Positions 1 through 12,722 of a stretch of 34,434 bases of DNA are shown here, one piece after another (positions within the stretch are counted from its first letter, which is position 1; each line of letters opens with the position of its first letter). The DNA is taken from assembly GCA_003138365.1 (NCBI GenBank), contig PLFY01000041.1, positions 1-34,434 on the forward strand, in the 5' to 3' direction. Source of the DNA: Acidobacteriaceae bacterium. Lineage in GTDB: Bacteria > Acidobacteriota > Terriglobia > Terriglobales > Acidobacteriaceae. The notes under the pieces are model-generated. The model saw only the letters and a list, made by a program, of their open reading frames with translations. It searched no databases and had not been told where the DNA came from. The position numbers and the translations under genes were made by a program.

Positions 1-289
1 AATTCTCGAAAGCGCCGAAGCCCTCTATCCCATTGGGTTCGTTTCCGTTAGACTGCCGCGGCTTCGGAAGCTTCGAGAGGTTCGGACCGTTCGGTTGATG
101 CTAAATCGCCGAGTATTAAAGCGATCGATTGCCGAACTCTCGCGGTTTTCGTCCTATCACCACCGATCCGCAAGCTATCCAAGTTAGGCGGGATGATGCC
201 GGTTGTGGGCCACACCTTTTCTGCATAGTGCTGTGAGATGAACATCACGCAGTACCTAAGATCATGACCGTGCTGGGGGGTCTCGCCGA

Positions 290-727
290 ATGAGCACGAA
301 ACTGGTCAAGAAGGACTCCGAATTCGCTGAGGTGCTTGGCATCATTCGGGCTGGCCGCGCCAAGGCCTATAAGGCCGTAAACGTTGCGTTGATTGACACT
401 TATTGGGCAGTTGGCGCGCACTTGTCGAGCAGAGTGGCGCAAGGAGGTTGGGGCAAAGGGATTGTCCGGGAGTTGTCCGATTGGCTCCTCAGTCAGGCTC
501 CAGATCTCGAAGGATTCTCTGCCTCTAACCTCTGGCGAATGAAACAGTTCTACGAGATTTACGCCGATCAGCCAAAACTCGCACCACTGGTGCGAGTTTT
601 GCCGCAGGATGCGACCGGCGTCCTCAAGGACAGCCCGGACGGCGTCTGGGCAATTTGGGAAGCAGGGAATTATCCAGACGCTGTCTGGATAATCTTCGAG
701 ACTCGTCCCGGACACGCCACAGGATAG
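290..727 (+). pseudogene. Truncated DUF1016 (YhcG-type) N-terminal domain protein
   Basis: The reading frame gives 145 residues. Residues 1 to about 102 resemble the N-terminal domain of DUF1016/YhcG proteins: a helical region with 'LIDTYWAVGAHLS', then 'GWGKGIVRELSDWL' and 'GFSASNLWRMKQFYEIY'. Full-length family members run to about 330-380 aa and carry a PD-(D/E)XK nuclease-like C-terminal domain. Here the family resemblance stops near 'LAPLVRVLP' (about position 605), and the remaining 40 residues look like unrelated sequence read through to a chance stop. It is therefore probably a broken gene carried in the mobile element whose integrase lies just downstream on the other strand. A G-run about 10 nt before the ATG could serve as a ribosome site. 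The family assignment is from memory of the motif pattern; the truncation is seen by length. Confidence 0.55.
669..693. repeat. Perfect inverted repeat, 11-bp arms with 3-nt spacer
   Basis: ATTATCCAGAC at 669-679 is followed by GCT and its exact reverse complement at 683-693. It lies in the unconserved tail of the truncated DUF1016 frame, about 45 bp from the integrase stop codon. A degenerate copy (GACGGCGTCTGGGCAAT) lies just before it at about 638-654. It could be a protein-binding site of the mobile element or a bidirectional transcription stop. No T-tract follows, so a terminator is not favoured. Confidence 0.5.
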
Positions 728-738
728 CTGGGCATCGG

Positions 739-1857
739 CTACGCTGCGGCGGAATCGATGCTTGTTGTCTTTGAGCGTTCAGCCTTTTCCTGCTCTCGGC
801 GATACTCGGCTAGTCTGTCTACCGCCGCCAGCTTGTGCGCTGGCGCAAGGTGAGCATAGCGAACAGTCATCTTGATGTCTTTGTGTCCGGCGAGTTCCTG
901 TACTGTCCTCAGATCGACCCCGGCCATGACGAGGCGCGAGATGTACGTGTGTCGAAAGATGTGCCATGTAACGTCCTTAAGCGACGGATTCTTCTTTACT
1001 GCTTCCTCCATGACCAACTCGAACCAGGCTCGGGGCGAGACCATGGGCTCGCCATAGCGGGTAAGGCAGACTTTGGGCGAATCCGGATTCCGGCGCTTCT
1101 GTAGTTCCTCAAGGGCGCTGACGGCGGCGGCTGTGAGAATCACCACGCGTGCTGTTCCGTTCTTGGTTTTCAAGAGCAGTAGCTGCCTGCGGCCCAGATC
1201 GACGCGGTCCCAATCGAGCGAGTACAGCTCTCCCCGCCGCATTCCTGTTTCGAGGGCCAAAGTTAACTCGGGTTCGTGAATCGGGCACCGCTCGCGAATG
1301 ATGGCGCGGATGACTGCCTCTTCCGGATAGGTAACGAATCTGACCCTGCTGTTGTCCTCCCGGTGGAGGCGCACCAGCCGAGCAGGGTTGGCCTTGGCTT
1401 TGCCGTTGCGGATGGCCTCCTGGAAGATCATCGATATTGTCCCGCGATAGCGGTTGATCGTCGTTTTGGTGAGATCATCACGTGTCTCCAGGTACGCTTT
1501 GATGGTCTGCGGCGTAATGGCGTCGAGGGGAACCTTGCCAAAGACGGGGAGGAGCTTCCCGACTGTCGAGCGGTCACCAGGGTACGAGGCTTTGTGCTCC
1601 TTCGAGTAGACGAGAGCATCCGCCGCGATCTCCTCGAAGAGCACCGCACGGCGAGCCCGAACCTCGGGCATTTTGACGCCCATCCGGGCATCAGTCTTGC
1701 GGCGCTGATAGAGAGTGACCGCGTCTGACCGCCGACCGACCTTTTCGCGGAATCGCCGGCCCTCTATGTAATAGTTGATCCACCAGATGCCACTCTCGGC
1801 AGGCATCTCATAGACCCCTTTGATCGGTTTCGGCTTCTTGACCGTCCCGTTTGCCAT
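739..1857 (-). CDS. Tyrosine recombinase / phage-type integrase
   Basis: This is a site-specific integrase of the tyrosine recombinase family, about 372 aa from the chosen start. The N-terminal part (about residues 1-80) has an Arm-type DNA-binding look ('WWINYYIEGRRFREKVG'), followed by a SAM-like core-binding domain and the catalytic domain. The catalytic set is visible: arginine in 'TGMRRGELYSLDW', the H-x-x-R box in 'HIFRHTYISRL', the second histidine in 'LAGHKDIKMT' and the tyrosine in 'VRYAHL'. The frame is open back to 2025, but the ATG at 1857 is preceded by GGGAG at a good distance and gives an N-terminus typical of such integrases, so I prefer it. The gene lies directly beside a 3' tRNA-Asn fragment, the usual target of this enzyme class, and appears intact. 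It probably mobilised the element lying to its left, beyond the window. Confidence 0.9.
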   Translation of the reverse strand: MANGTVKKPKPIKGVYEMPAESGIWWINYYIEGRRFREKVGRRSDAVTLYQRRKTDARMGVKMPEVRARRAVLFEEIAADALVYSKEHKASYPGDRSTVGKLLPVFGKVPLDAITPQTIKAYLETRDDLTKTTINRYRGTISMIFQEAIRNGKAKANPARLVRLHREDNSRVRFVTYPEEAVIRAIIRERCPIHEPELTLALETGMRRGELYSLDWDRVDLGRRQLLLLKTKNGTARVVILTAAAVSALEELQKRRNPDSPKVCLTRYGEPMVSPRAWFELVMEEAVKKNPSLKDVTWHIFRHTYISRLVMAGVDLRTVQELAGHKDIKMTVRYAHLAPAHKLAAVDRLAEYRREQEKAERSKTTSIDSAAA

Positions 1858-2049
1858 CGTCTCCCACCCCCATGTTTCGCTGTATTTAACTATGACACCG
1901 AAGGGGGGTAGTGGTGGCTGTTTTGGTGGCTGTTCGGATTGAGAAATCATGCTTTTGGGTGCGTCGCGGTGCAACGAGAGTACAAGTAAGTCATTTGTAA
2001 TCAACGCATGTGCAATCCGGTGCAACGCTGTGCAAACCGGAAAATTCCC

Positions 2050-2096
<47 letters not shown>

Positions 2097-2107
2097 AAAT
2101 CAATAAC

Positions 2108-2329
2108 TTAGCTCCCGCCGCGCTCTGCTTGCGCTCTGTTTCCCTGGAAGGCGAGTTGAGCGACTTTGATTCCCGCAGTGGTCATCTCGTCCGTTACAAC
2201 GTCCCCGTAAATGCTCATCGTGGTTCTGATGTCCGCATGGCGCATCATCTCCTGTTGGACTGCAACAGAGGTGCCCACAGCGTCCAGCCATGAGCGGTGA
2301 GTGTGCCGGAAAGAGTGCGGTCCTTGAAT
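2108..2329 (-). pseudogene. C-terminal remnant of a second tyrosine integrase
   Basis: Read on the minus strand, about 73 codons encode the last part of a phage-type integrase: the box 'HSFRHTHRSWLD', then 'MMRHADIRTT' with the second catalytic histidine and 'MSIYGDVVTDEM' with the nucleophilic tyrosine, ending at a TAA (2108-2110). An in-frame stop lies directly upstream (2330-2332), and no N-terminal or arginine-box region is present. It is therefore a stub. The sequence belongs to a different subfamily from the intact integrase at 739-1857. Its stop codon lies only 13 bp from the tRNA fragment, which suggests an older element that used the same tRNA-Asn site. Confidence 0.8.
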
Positions 2330-2631
2330 TCATCAGATGCCCGCCCGCAGACGTATCGCCAGTCTGGGAGTGAGAAGTTCTTTCTGCGGTCGGGGTTGTA
2401 CTTCGGCAGGCGGCCAGCGGGGCGGGACTGTGGCGACATGTCCGGCAGCGTCCAGCCGAGCGCAATCATCCCCAGCACTGGGTAGGTTTCAATCACCATC
2501 GTGCCGGCGACCGGCGCCATTGGGTTCGCCGAGCCGCCGAATCGATTCAAGAATGGCCACATCGGCGCATTCGGGCCGAACATCTCAGTCTTGGATGTGT
2601 TGGCCGGCAGGCTCATTATCGTCAATATCAT
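2330..2631 (-). pseudogene. DUF429-like protein fragment
   Basis: About 100 minus-strand codons read as a coherent protein segment: 'FGPNAPMWPFLNRFGG', 'TMVIETYPVLGMIALGW', 'RLPKYNPDRRKNFSLPDW'. The 'ETYP' plus 'LPKYNPxRRK' pattern recalls DUF429 (predicted RNase H-like) proteins, which are roughly 230-300 aa. The frame continues without homology into the integrase stub (out of frame with it) and starts right after a stop codon, so both ends are missing. It is probably debris from a mobile element. The family assignment is tentative and made from memory. Confidence 0.45.
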
Positions 2632-2726
2632 TCAAGGATGGAACTATATTGACATGGAGACATTCAACGAAGAGAAGCGTTCAACGTGGCTCATTCGGAA
2701 AGAGAGCCGGTAAGTATCCGCAGGTC

Positions 2727-5030
2727 TTAGAGAGTGGGGTCGCCGTAGAAGACGCCGCGGCCGTGCGTGCCTATGTAGACTCGTCCGTAGAGTCGAGGGT
2801 CGCCGGCAATCTGCAGGACCAGTCCCCATTGGTGCTGGTCGTCGTTGATTCTGACCCACGTGCGCGCTTCGTCGATGGACCGAAAGATGCCGGGCTGCCC
2901 GTGAACGGTTCCGACTAGGTAGAGAGCCGGATAGGACTGGTTTGGCGCTGCCTTGCCAAAGCCGAAGGCGTGGATTTCCTCGACGCCTGGGAGGCCGACG
3001 AAGGAGACGCTGCCGCTTGCCTGTGGGTCGGCCGGAATGGCTCGGTAGAGGCCGTCAAAGGCGCCCAGCCAGAGCTCCGCGGCGCGGCCGGGCGTGGCGT
3101 AGATTCGGTCCTGGCCTCCGCGGTTGTCGCCTCGCGAGGACAAGGCCGGCGCTGGCGGGGCATCTGGCAAAGTAAATTCGTGGGCGGTGAACGTGGCTCC
3201 TCCGTCACTGCTCCGGTAAAGAGCGAGGCTGGAGAGAGAGATAGCGTAGAACGATCTCGGGTCCAAAGGGTCGGCGATGGCGCGAAGGCCAGCGGGAAGT
3301 CCCTGCGCGGCGGTCCAGGTTGCGCCCAGGTCCTGAGTCGCGTAGGCCGCTTCGCGTTCGGGGGTCCAAATCCAAGAGCTTCCGTCGGCGGAGACGGCGA
3401 TCGTTCCAGCGCGGCTCGTCGGTGTGGGCGCGGCAGCGGTGGGTTTCCAGGTGCGGCCCGCATCGAGCGAATAGCCGATGTTCTCGCCTGGTTTGTGCGC
3501 GGCGCTATTGCCAACGCGGACGACGATCTCGGGGTGCAGGGCCGCGGAAGCCACGCCGGTGGTGTTGCCCATGCGCGGCGGCGCTGAGGCGCCTTCGGGA
3601 GCTGGGTGGTCCAGGTCCCAATGAACGTAGCTGCCATAGTCGCCGATGGCGGTGATAAGGTGAGCGCCTTGGGCGGGGCTCAAGAGTTCGAGAGCCACAG
3701 TCTCCTCGATACCCGTGGCGAGGATGCTCCAGTGCGTGGGCTGGCCGCGATCCGAGGCGGTCAGGTCGAAGGTCTCCCACCCGCCGTAGCCGGTGGTGAA
3801 GACAGCGTGGTCGGAGTTGGTTGGATCGATCTCAATGTCGAAGAGCCAGTGGATGGGGGTGCTCTTCACATAGGGCGCCAGACTGTAATCGTAGACGCCG
3901 CCGCCGCCGAAAATGGGCTTCCATGTGGCGCCTCCGTCCGTGGACCGGAACATGTCTTCGCCCCCTGCGGATTTTGGGCGGCCGAACGAACTGGCGATCA
4001 CGGTCTGCGGATGCTGCGCATCGACGGAGACGCCTGCGTAGCCGAACTCCTTGCTGCCCGCAACGGGACGGTCGGGAGTGATGTCGGTCCACGCGCCGGT
4101 TTGGATGTTGAGCTTCCAGACGGCCCCATCGGTCATGCGGGAAGGCCCTGGAGCGGTGCCGTATGCGATGTAGAGGAATCCATCGCTGGAGACAGCGGCG
4201 CGGGTCGGCCGATACTTGGTCGGCTCACCCGCCACGTCCTGCCAGCTTGCGCCGCCGTCGGTGGAGACAAAGAGGTTGGGGCGGCCCATGAGAGACACGC
4301 CAGCATAAATTGTCTGCGTGGCCGAGGCCGGATTTTGCGAGCCGGCGGTGGGCACGAATTTGACGAAAACGATGCCGCTCCCGCGGACAGGCATACGCCG
4401 CCAGTGCTGTTCGGGTGTCTCGCCGGAAACGGGGATTGGCGCAGGTGGAACGGCCTCGGTGACATCGGGAAAGCTGCTGACTCGCGTCCACGTTGCGCCG
4501 GAATCCTGTGAGCGCCACAGTCCGTCGTGCCGTGTGCCAAGATACAAAATGCGGCCGTCGTGCGGATCGACGACAAGGCGCTCGCCGTTGCCGCGGCCGT
4601 CTTCGTTGCCTCCAAATTTGAAGGGCACGTCGGTGCGCTGGAAGGTGTGGCCGCTGTCATCGGAGCGCAGGATGGCCCCGTTGGGCGTGCTGGGGTTGGT
4701 ATACGTGCCGCAGGCCAGGTAGACGCGCCTGGGATCGGACGGATCCAGCGCGATGGATTCGATGCCCATCAGATTCAGGTCCTTGTAGGGCACCCAATCC
4801 AGCATGGGCTGCCAGCGATTCGCGGCGGTGTCCCAACGGTAGGCGCTACCCATGTCGGTGCGGGCATAACGAACGCCGGGAGCTGTGGGGTGAAAGATCA
4901 CTCCATCGACAAACCCACCGCCGACAATCTGGACGCTCTTCCAGGTGTAGGGCGTCTGTTGCGGAAGCTGCGCGGGAGCGACCAGTGCGCCGAGGAGGCA
5001 TAAGGAAGCGGGCAGATGATATGACTTCAT
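2727..5030 (-). CDS. Secreted GH74 xyloglucanase
   Basis: This is a predicted endo-xyloglucanase or oligoxyloglucan-active enzyme of glycoside hydrolase family 74, about 767 aa. The start at 5030 (MKSYHLPAS) is preceded by AAGGATC at a normal distance and gives a clean signal peptide ending near 'LVAPAQ'; an upstream GTG/ATG at 5057 has no such support. The mature protein shows the two-propeller GH74 layout, with repeated sialidase-like Asp-box motifs such as 'RSDDSGHTF', 'RSQDSGATW', 'STDGGASW' and 'RSTDGGATW'. Near the N-terminus are the family segments 'GGGFVDGVIFHP' and 'RTDMGSAYRWD', which include the likely catalytic Asp region; the second acidic residue is expected near 'DIEIDPTNSDHAVFTTGYGG'. 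It follows the GH31 gene by 49 bp on the same strand, so the two are probably co-transcribed for xyloglucan breakdown. Endo versus reducing-end exo mode cannot be told by eye. Confidence 0.9.
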   Translation of the reverse strand: MKSYHLPASLCLLGALVAPAQLPQQTPYTWKSVQIVGGGFVDGVIFHPTAPGVRYARTDMGSAYRWDTAANRWQPMLDWVPYKDLNLMGIESIALDPSDPRRVYLACGTYTNPSTPNGAILRSDDSGHTFQRTDVPFKFGGNEDGRGNGERLVVDPHDGRILYLGTRHDGLWRSQDSGATWTRVSSFPDVTEAVPPAPIPVSGETPEQHWRRMPVRGSGIVFVKFVPTAGSQNPASATQTIYAGVSLMGRPNLFVSTDGGASWQDVAGEPTKYRPTRAAVSSDGFLYIAYGTAPGPSRMTDGAVWKLNIQTGAWTDITPDRPVAGSKEFGYAGVSVDAQHPQTVIASSFGRPKSAGGEDMFRSTDGGATWKPIFGGGGVYDYSLAPYVKSTPIHWLFDIEIDPTNSDHAVFTTGYGGWETFDLTASDRGQPTHWSILATGIEETVALELLSPAQGAHLITAIGDYGSYVHWDLDHPAPEGASAPPRMGNTTGVASAALHPEIVVRVGNSAAHKPGENIGYSLDAGRTWKPTAAAPTPTSRAGTIAVSADGSSWIWTPEREAAYATQDLGATWTAAQGLPAGLRAIADPLDPRSFYAISLSSLALYRSSDGGATFTAHEFTLPDAPPAPALSSRGDNRGGQDRIYATPGRAAELWLGAFDGLYRAIPADPQASGSVSFVGLPGVEEIHAFGFGKAAPNQSYPALYLVGTVHGQPGIFRSIDEARTWVRINDDQHQWGLVLQIAGDPRLYGRVYIGTHGRGVFYGDPTL

Positions 5031-5079
5031 GACGGTGATCCTTTTTTGCCGCGGCAACTGAGTTGCGTTTCGGGGCGGG

Positions 5080-7896
5080 TTATTGCAGCTTCAGGTGAAT
5101 TTCAGCTCCCGTGTAATGCACGCTCCTCAGCGGTGTGGGCGTGAACGAGAAGCCTTCCGGATGCATCCTCGAAACCAGTACCACCTGGAAGGTGCGGCGA
5201 GCCAACATGCCTTCGTAAGAGCCGGTTCGTTTGCCGATGGAGAGCGTATTGGTGTTGTCATTCCAGCGGATGGGAATCTCCGTGAATGCGCCCTTTTCGT
5301 AGTCGAAGGTTGTGCCTTGATCCTCATAGAGCGTGAATTGGCCGTCGCTTCCCGCGTAGACGTAGAGCGTGGTGGGATCGGAGGGTTTTTCCCCGACATA
5401 CTGCATTGCCGGCCCGTAGGGAATGATCGATCCTGCGCGCACAAACACAGGAATCTGGTCGTACGGCGAGGGCGCGGAGAACTTGCTCGACAAAGCCTCC
5501 TTGCCGGTCCAGTAGTCGTACCACGTGGTGCCTGTCGGCAGGTACACGGGCCGCTCGCGCTGTTGGTATTGGGTTATGGGCGCCACCAGCAGGGCGGGTC
5601 CGAACATGTATTCGTCGTTCAGATCGCGCGCCATGCGGTCGCTGGGAAAATCCATCACCAGCGGACGCATCATGGTGTAGCTCTGTTGCGTGGACCATCC
5701 TGCCATGGAGTAGATGTAGGGAAACAACGCATAACGCAGGCGATCGAACTTCAACTCTGCGTTGTATGCGGGCGAGTCATTGCCGAGGGTCCACATCTCG
5801 CGCACGCGCAGTTCGCCGTGCACGCGCAGAATGGGCGTGAAGGTGGATAGCTCGAACCAGCGGGCGTTGAGCTCGCGCCATTCTTCTTCATCGGCGGCGC
5901 TCATCGGTTCATTGGCGTACCGCCGCTGCATGGTGTAGCCGCCGGTGTCCATCGTCCAGTAGGGTAGGCCCGAGATGCTGGCGCCAAGGCCGGCAGGAAT
6001 CTGCTTGGCCATTGCAGTCCACGTGGATGTCGTGTCTCCCGACCACGTAACCGTGGAATAGCGCTGTTCGCCGGCAAAACCGGAGCGGGTGAGGATGAAT
6101 ACACGCTGGTTTGGCGCTGCCTCGCGCTGCCCGGTGTAGACGCCGAGGCTATTTTCCAGCGCATAACCGTTCAACATGCGCGAAGCCGTTCCGAGGAAGG
6201 TGGGTTGCATGTGCGTCTGCTGGCCTTCGAGCGTGGGCGGAGACGGCAGCAGATCAGGCTCGGTCGCATCCATCCACCAGGCGTCCACGCCCTTTTGGAA
6301 GAGGTGCGAATTGACTTGCGACCAGAAGAGCTTCCTGGCGCCGGGGTTGAAGGCGTCGTAGAAGGTGTAGGGCTGGCCAATCCAGTCCTTGATGTTCTCC
6401 TTGAGGTTCAACCGATAGAGATAGCCTTGCGCGTCCATCTCTTTCGCGTTCTCAGTATTGGGATTGAACTTGCCCCAGACGGAGATCATCATGTGCGCGT
6501 GCTGGTCATGGATGGCCTTGATCCAGGCGTCGGGATCGGGAAAGCGCGTGGGATCGAACTCATGGGAGCCCCAGGCATCGGGACGCCAGTACTGCCAGTC
6601 CTGCACGATGTTGTCGAAGGGAATCTTGCGCTCGCGGAACTGCTTCACCACATCGAGCGACTGCTCGGCCGTTTCATAGCGCTGCCGCGATTGCCACAGG
6701 CCGAAGACCCAGTTGGGCAGCATGGTTGCTTTGCCGGTTAGCATGCGATAGCCGTCGATGACCTTGTCCATCGATGGGCCGTAGACGAAGTAGTAATCGA
6801 TGCCATCGCCAACGTGCGACCACAGCGAGGTGTCCGCATCCGGCGCGGGAGTCTTCCACTTGAATTCCAGCGTGCTCTCCTCCTCGGTATCGTTTTCAAT
6901 CTTGATGGGATATTTGTGGCCGGCCTCAAGATGCACTCGAATCTGGTCGTGTTCCGTGAGCCAGTTCTGGCGCCAGTGGTTCATCGCCAGGTTGCCGTCG
7001 AGCCAGACTTTGATTCCTCCGTTGGAGTAGGCCTGAAACTGGTAGTCGCCGGTCGTGGGAGCTAGGATCGAGCCAACCCAGATTTGCCGGGTTAAATGCC
7101 CGGAGCCGGGCGCGGCCTCAGGCTGATCGGGTTGGGTGCGATGCGGACGTAGATGAAGAGTGATATCCGCGGTTTGCCGGGGCGTTTCCGACCCATCCGC
7201 CGGCGTCACGGTAAGGCCTCCGGGCTCGCCGCCTGCGTCATATAAGTCGACCGCGGGAATCGCCTCGAAGGGGCGAAGATCTCCGAAGCGGGTGAAGGAA
7301 GTGTTGTCCCAGAAGATGCCATAGCCGTTCGACGAGACAAGAAACGGCACCACCACGTTTGTGTTGTGCTGCCACAGATCGAGGTCATATCCCTTGATAT
7401 CGACGCTTCCCAATTGCATCTGTCCCAATCCATAGAGAGACTCGTCTTTCTGCTCGCGCCACTTCTGATGAATGTGAAAGGTGCTCTCGCCCTGCACGGT
7501 GGCGGGCTCCAGGGTCCGGCTACCAGGGACTTCAGAGAGCAGTTGATGCCTGGCAGTGTCGAAGAATGACACAGATCCGGTCTCCCGGTCGACAATCACC
7601 CGCAGCTTCGCTGTGGTCAGGGTGAAGTCCTCGCGCGATTCGCCGAGCTTGAAACTGGTCGAGGCGGGAGGCAGAGGAACCCTGTCGATCGAGGTGCGGC
7701 TGAAAAAACTCGGAGAGCCGGAAAACTCGATGCGGACCACGGTGTCGGAGAGAACCTGGATACGGAGTTCGCCGGAGGCCATGTGCACAGCCATGCCATC
7801 GGGTTCTCGTTCTATCGTGGGTGCAGCCGCCGCGGCAAATCCAAGCGCCGGAACACTCAAGCAAATAGCCATGATCGCAAAGCTTCTGTGGCTCAT
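5080..7896 (-). CDS. GH31 alpha-xylosidase with PA14 insert
   Basis: This is a predicted exported alpha-xylosidase, about 938 aa, that removes xylosyl residues from xyloglucan oligosaccharides. The order is: signal peptide (MSHRSFAIMAICLSVPALG), N-terminal beta-sandwich of GH31 with 'ESLYGLGQMQLGSVDIKGYD', a PA14 domain at about residues 240-360 ('YQFQAYSNGGIKVWLDG', 'AGHKYPIKIE'), the catalytic barrel at about 375-720 and C-terminal beta domains. The nucleophile is Asp about 543 in 'WWMDATEPD', and the acid/base is Asp about 621 in 'TWSGDTTSTW'. A PA14 insertion at this position is known from xyloglucan-specific GH31 alpha-xylosidases (e.g. Cellvibrio Xyl31A). The frame is open up to 8061, but only the ATG at 7896 leads straight into a signal peptide; no good Shine-Dalgarno is visible. 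It lies directly upstream of the GH74 gene, supporting xyloglucan as substrate. Confidence 0.9.
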   Translation of the reverse strand: MSHRSFAIMAICLSVPALGFAAAAAPTIEREPDGMAVHMASGELRIQVLSDTVVRIEFSGSPSFFSRTSIDRVPLPPASTSFKLGESREDFTLTTAKLRVIVDRETGSVSFFDTARHQLLSEVPGSRTLEPATVQGESTFHIHQKWREQKDESLYGLGQMQLGSVDIKGYDLDLWQHNTNVVVPFLVSSNGYGIFWDNTSFTRFGDLRPFEAIPAVDLYDAGGEPGGLTVTPADGSETPRQTADITLHLRPHRTQPDQPEAAPGSGHLTRQIWVGSILAPTTGDYQFQAYSNGGIKVWLDGNLAMNHWRQNWLTEHDQIRVHLEAGHKYPIKIENDTEEESTLEFKWKTPAPDADTSLWSHVGDGIDYYFVYGPSMDKVIDGYRMLTGKATMLPNWVFGLWQSRQRYETAEQSLDVVKQFRERKIPFDNIVQDWQYWRPDAWGSHEFDPTRFPDPDAWIKAIHDQHAHMMISVWGKFNPNTENAKEMDAQGYLYRLNLKENIKDWIGQPYTFYDAFNPGARKLFWSQVNSHLFQKGVDAWWMDATEPDLLPSPPTLEGQQTHMQPTFLGTASRMLNGYALENSLGVYTGQREAAPNQRVFILTRSGFAGEQRYSTVTWSGDTTSTWTAMAKQIPAGLGASISGLPYWTMDTGGYTMQRRYANEPMSAADEEEWRELNARWFELSTFTPILRVHGELRVREMWTLGNDSPAYNAELKFDRLRYALFPYIYSMAGWSTQQSYTMMRPLVMDFPSDRMARDLNDEYMFGPALLVAPITQYQQRERPVYLPTGTTWYDYWTGKEALSSKFSAPSPYDQIPVFVRAGSIIPYGPAMQYVGEKPSDPTTLYVYAGSDGQFTLYEDQGTTFDYEKGAFTEIPIRWNDNTNTLSIGKRTGSYEGMLARRTFQVVLVSRMHPEGFSFTPTPLRSVHYTGAEIHLKLQ

Positions 7897-8637
7897 GGAA
7901 GAAGGATAGAACAAGAGGGCGCATGGTTGTTCTTGAACCGTAGCCCACAACAGGGCAATCGCAGAAACGGGATGTACCAGGGGGAGCCTCGGAGGCAATT
8001 GCGGCGATTCCCCGCGGTTGATCTTATCTGGCGCGGGAACGGCCGAGAAACCCTGTGCCAATGGGTATAAGACAGAGGGTTTGGATGGAGTTCGTTCCTT
8101 GTTTTCTTGACATATTTCACAAAACGTCCGCAGCGGAAGAAGTGCTTGTCTTGCTTGTGTTCATCAAAGTGAGACTTCTTTTCCCGCCCTACCGTAATTG
8201 TTGAGGGGCTACTTGTCTCACTCATCTTGGCACAGAGGGCTGTCGCGCCGGAGCCAAAACGGCCGAGTACCTTGGAATCGGATGCGGCGCTTGATCGACC
8301 ACTGGCTTCCTCCTGCGCGAGTCCATCATCCTTTTCCTCTGCGCCGCATGGGCGTCATTACCTGAGGAAGGAGCCGGATGCGGGAAATCCGCTCGTCCGG
8401 ATCTGTGCGGGGGGGACGGAGAAATCCGTATCCCTACCGCGACTCGGAAGGCCTGATCCTGACGTTCATAGAGAAGCGGCTTTTGCTCGCTGTCTTCAAA
8501 GCTGTGATTCAATCTAATGCTTCATACAACTGGGCTCCTGATTCCGTCATTTTGCCAGTTTTTCCTCAACTGGCCGGGATTTCAACCGATTTTCAGCCCG
8601 GTTGTGGAGACCTCCCGGCGACTAAAATCGTAGTCCT
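7897..8637. other. Divergent intergenic region between GH31 gene and dnaE
   Basis: About 740 bp separate the GH31 start (leftward) from dnaE (rightward). Open frames here are short, overlap on both strands and show no recognisable protein motifs. A TTGACA hexamer at 8107-8112 is not followed by a plausible -10 element at the right distance. The region must hold promoters for both flanking genes, but I cannot place them with confidence. Confidence 0.4.
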
Positions 8638-12153
<3,516 letters not shown>

Positions 12154-12287
12154 AGGCGGCGGGTGACGTCCGGCGCGCTTCGACGCAACCTTATCGAAAT
12201 ATGTGTCTATCCGGTAAGGTCTGCATGGTCTATTGCATTGAGTTGAGAATTCTCCATTTGAAAGTGCGGCTGGCGCAAGAGAAGGGA

Positions 12288-12722
12288 TCAGGTCTCGATT
12301 AATTCCAGGTTGGCGGAAAACTCATTGCCGGCCAAGTGGCGGATTCCGCGGTCCAAGGTGGCGAGCTTGCCCTTGTTGCGGATGGCTAGGCCGAGTAAAT
12401 AGGCATCGGTGGTTTGGCGGTGGCCTTGCATTCGCGCAAAGATGGATTTGGTGCTGTCCAAGTAGGCGGGAGTATCTGTCCAGAAGACGTGGCCTGGAAG
12501 TTGGACGAAGCGTTGCAAGGCGTCGCGGGCCTCTTGCATATCGAATGGGTCTAACCCGGCGATTCCCTGGAGCAATAAACGCATCATTCCCGATTGAGTT
12601 ATCGGGCAGGTGGCAAAGGCCTTGCCGGCTCCCGGCCGGAACCATCTATCGACGTGTTTGTAATCCGGATGGAGGGGCTGATGGAGGACGAAAAGCAGAT
12701 TCACGTCGAGCAGGAAGGTCAT
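12288..12722 (-). CDS. VapC-family PIN-domain toxin
   Basis: This is a 144-aa PIN-domain ribonuclease of the VapC type, expected to cleave RNA when released from its antitoxin. Acidic residues of the active site are visible in 'FLLDVNLLFVL' near the N-terminus, 'TTDAYLLGLA' near residue 105 and 'LATLDRGIRHL' near residue 120; 'ITQSGMMRLLL' corresponds to the conserved T/S-x-x-x-x-R helix region. The ATG overlaps the end of the antitoxin gene by 4 nt, showing translational coupling in a two-gene operon. The length is typical of the 'TA system VapC family' group. Confidence 0.85.
   Translation of the reverse strand: MTFLLDVNLLFVLHQPLHPDYKHVDRWFRPGAGKAFATCPITQSGMMRLLLQGIAGLDPFDMQEARDALQRFVQLPGHVFWTDTPAYLDSTKSIFARMQGHRQTTDAYLLGLAIRNKGKLATLDRGIRHLAGNEFSANLELIET

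Noticed and set aside
48..248. Minus-strand 66-codon frame at the left edge
   Set aside because: No recognisable motif or ribosome site; region 1-289 shows nothing else I can support.
8107..8112. TTGACA as -35 element for dnaE
   Set aside because: It lies about 530 bp from the start codon and no -10-like hexamer occurs at 16-18 bp spacing.
12230..12237. CTATTGCA site near the toxin gene as a further operator
   Set aside because: It lacks the extended flanking similarity, lies beside an unrelated gene, and is expected by chance in 34 kb.
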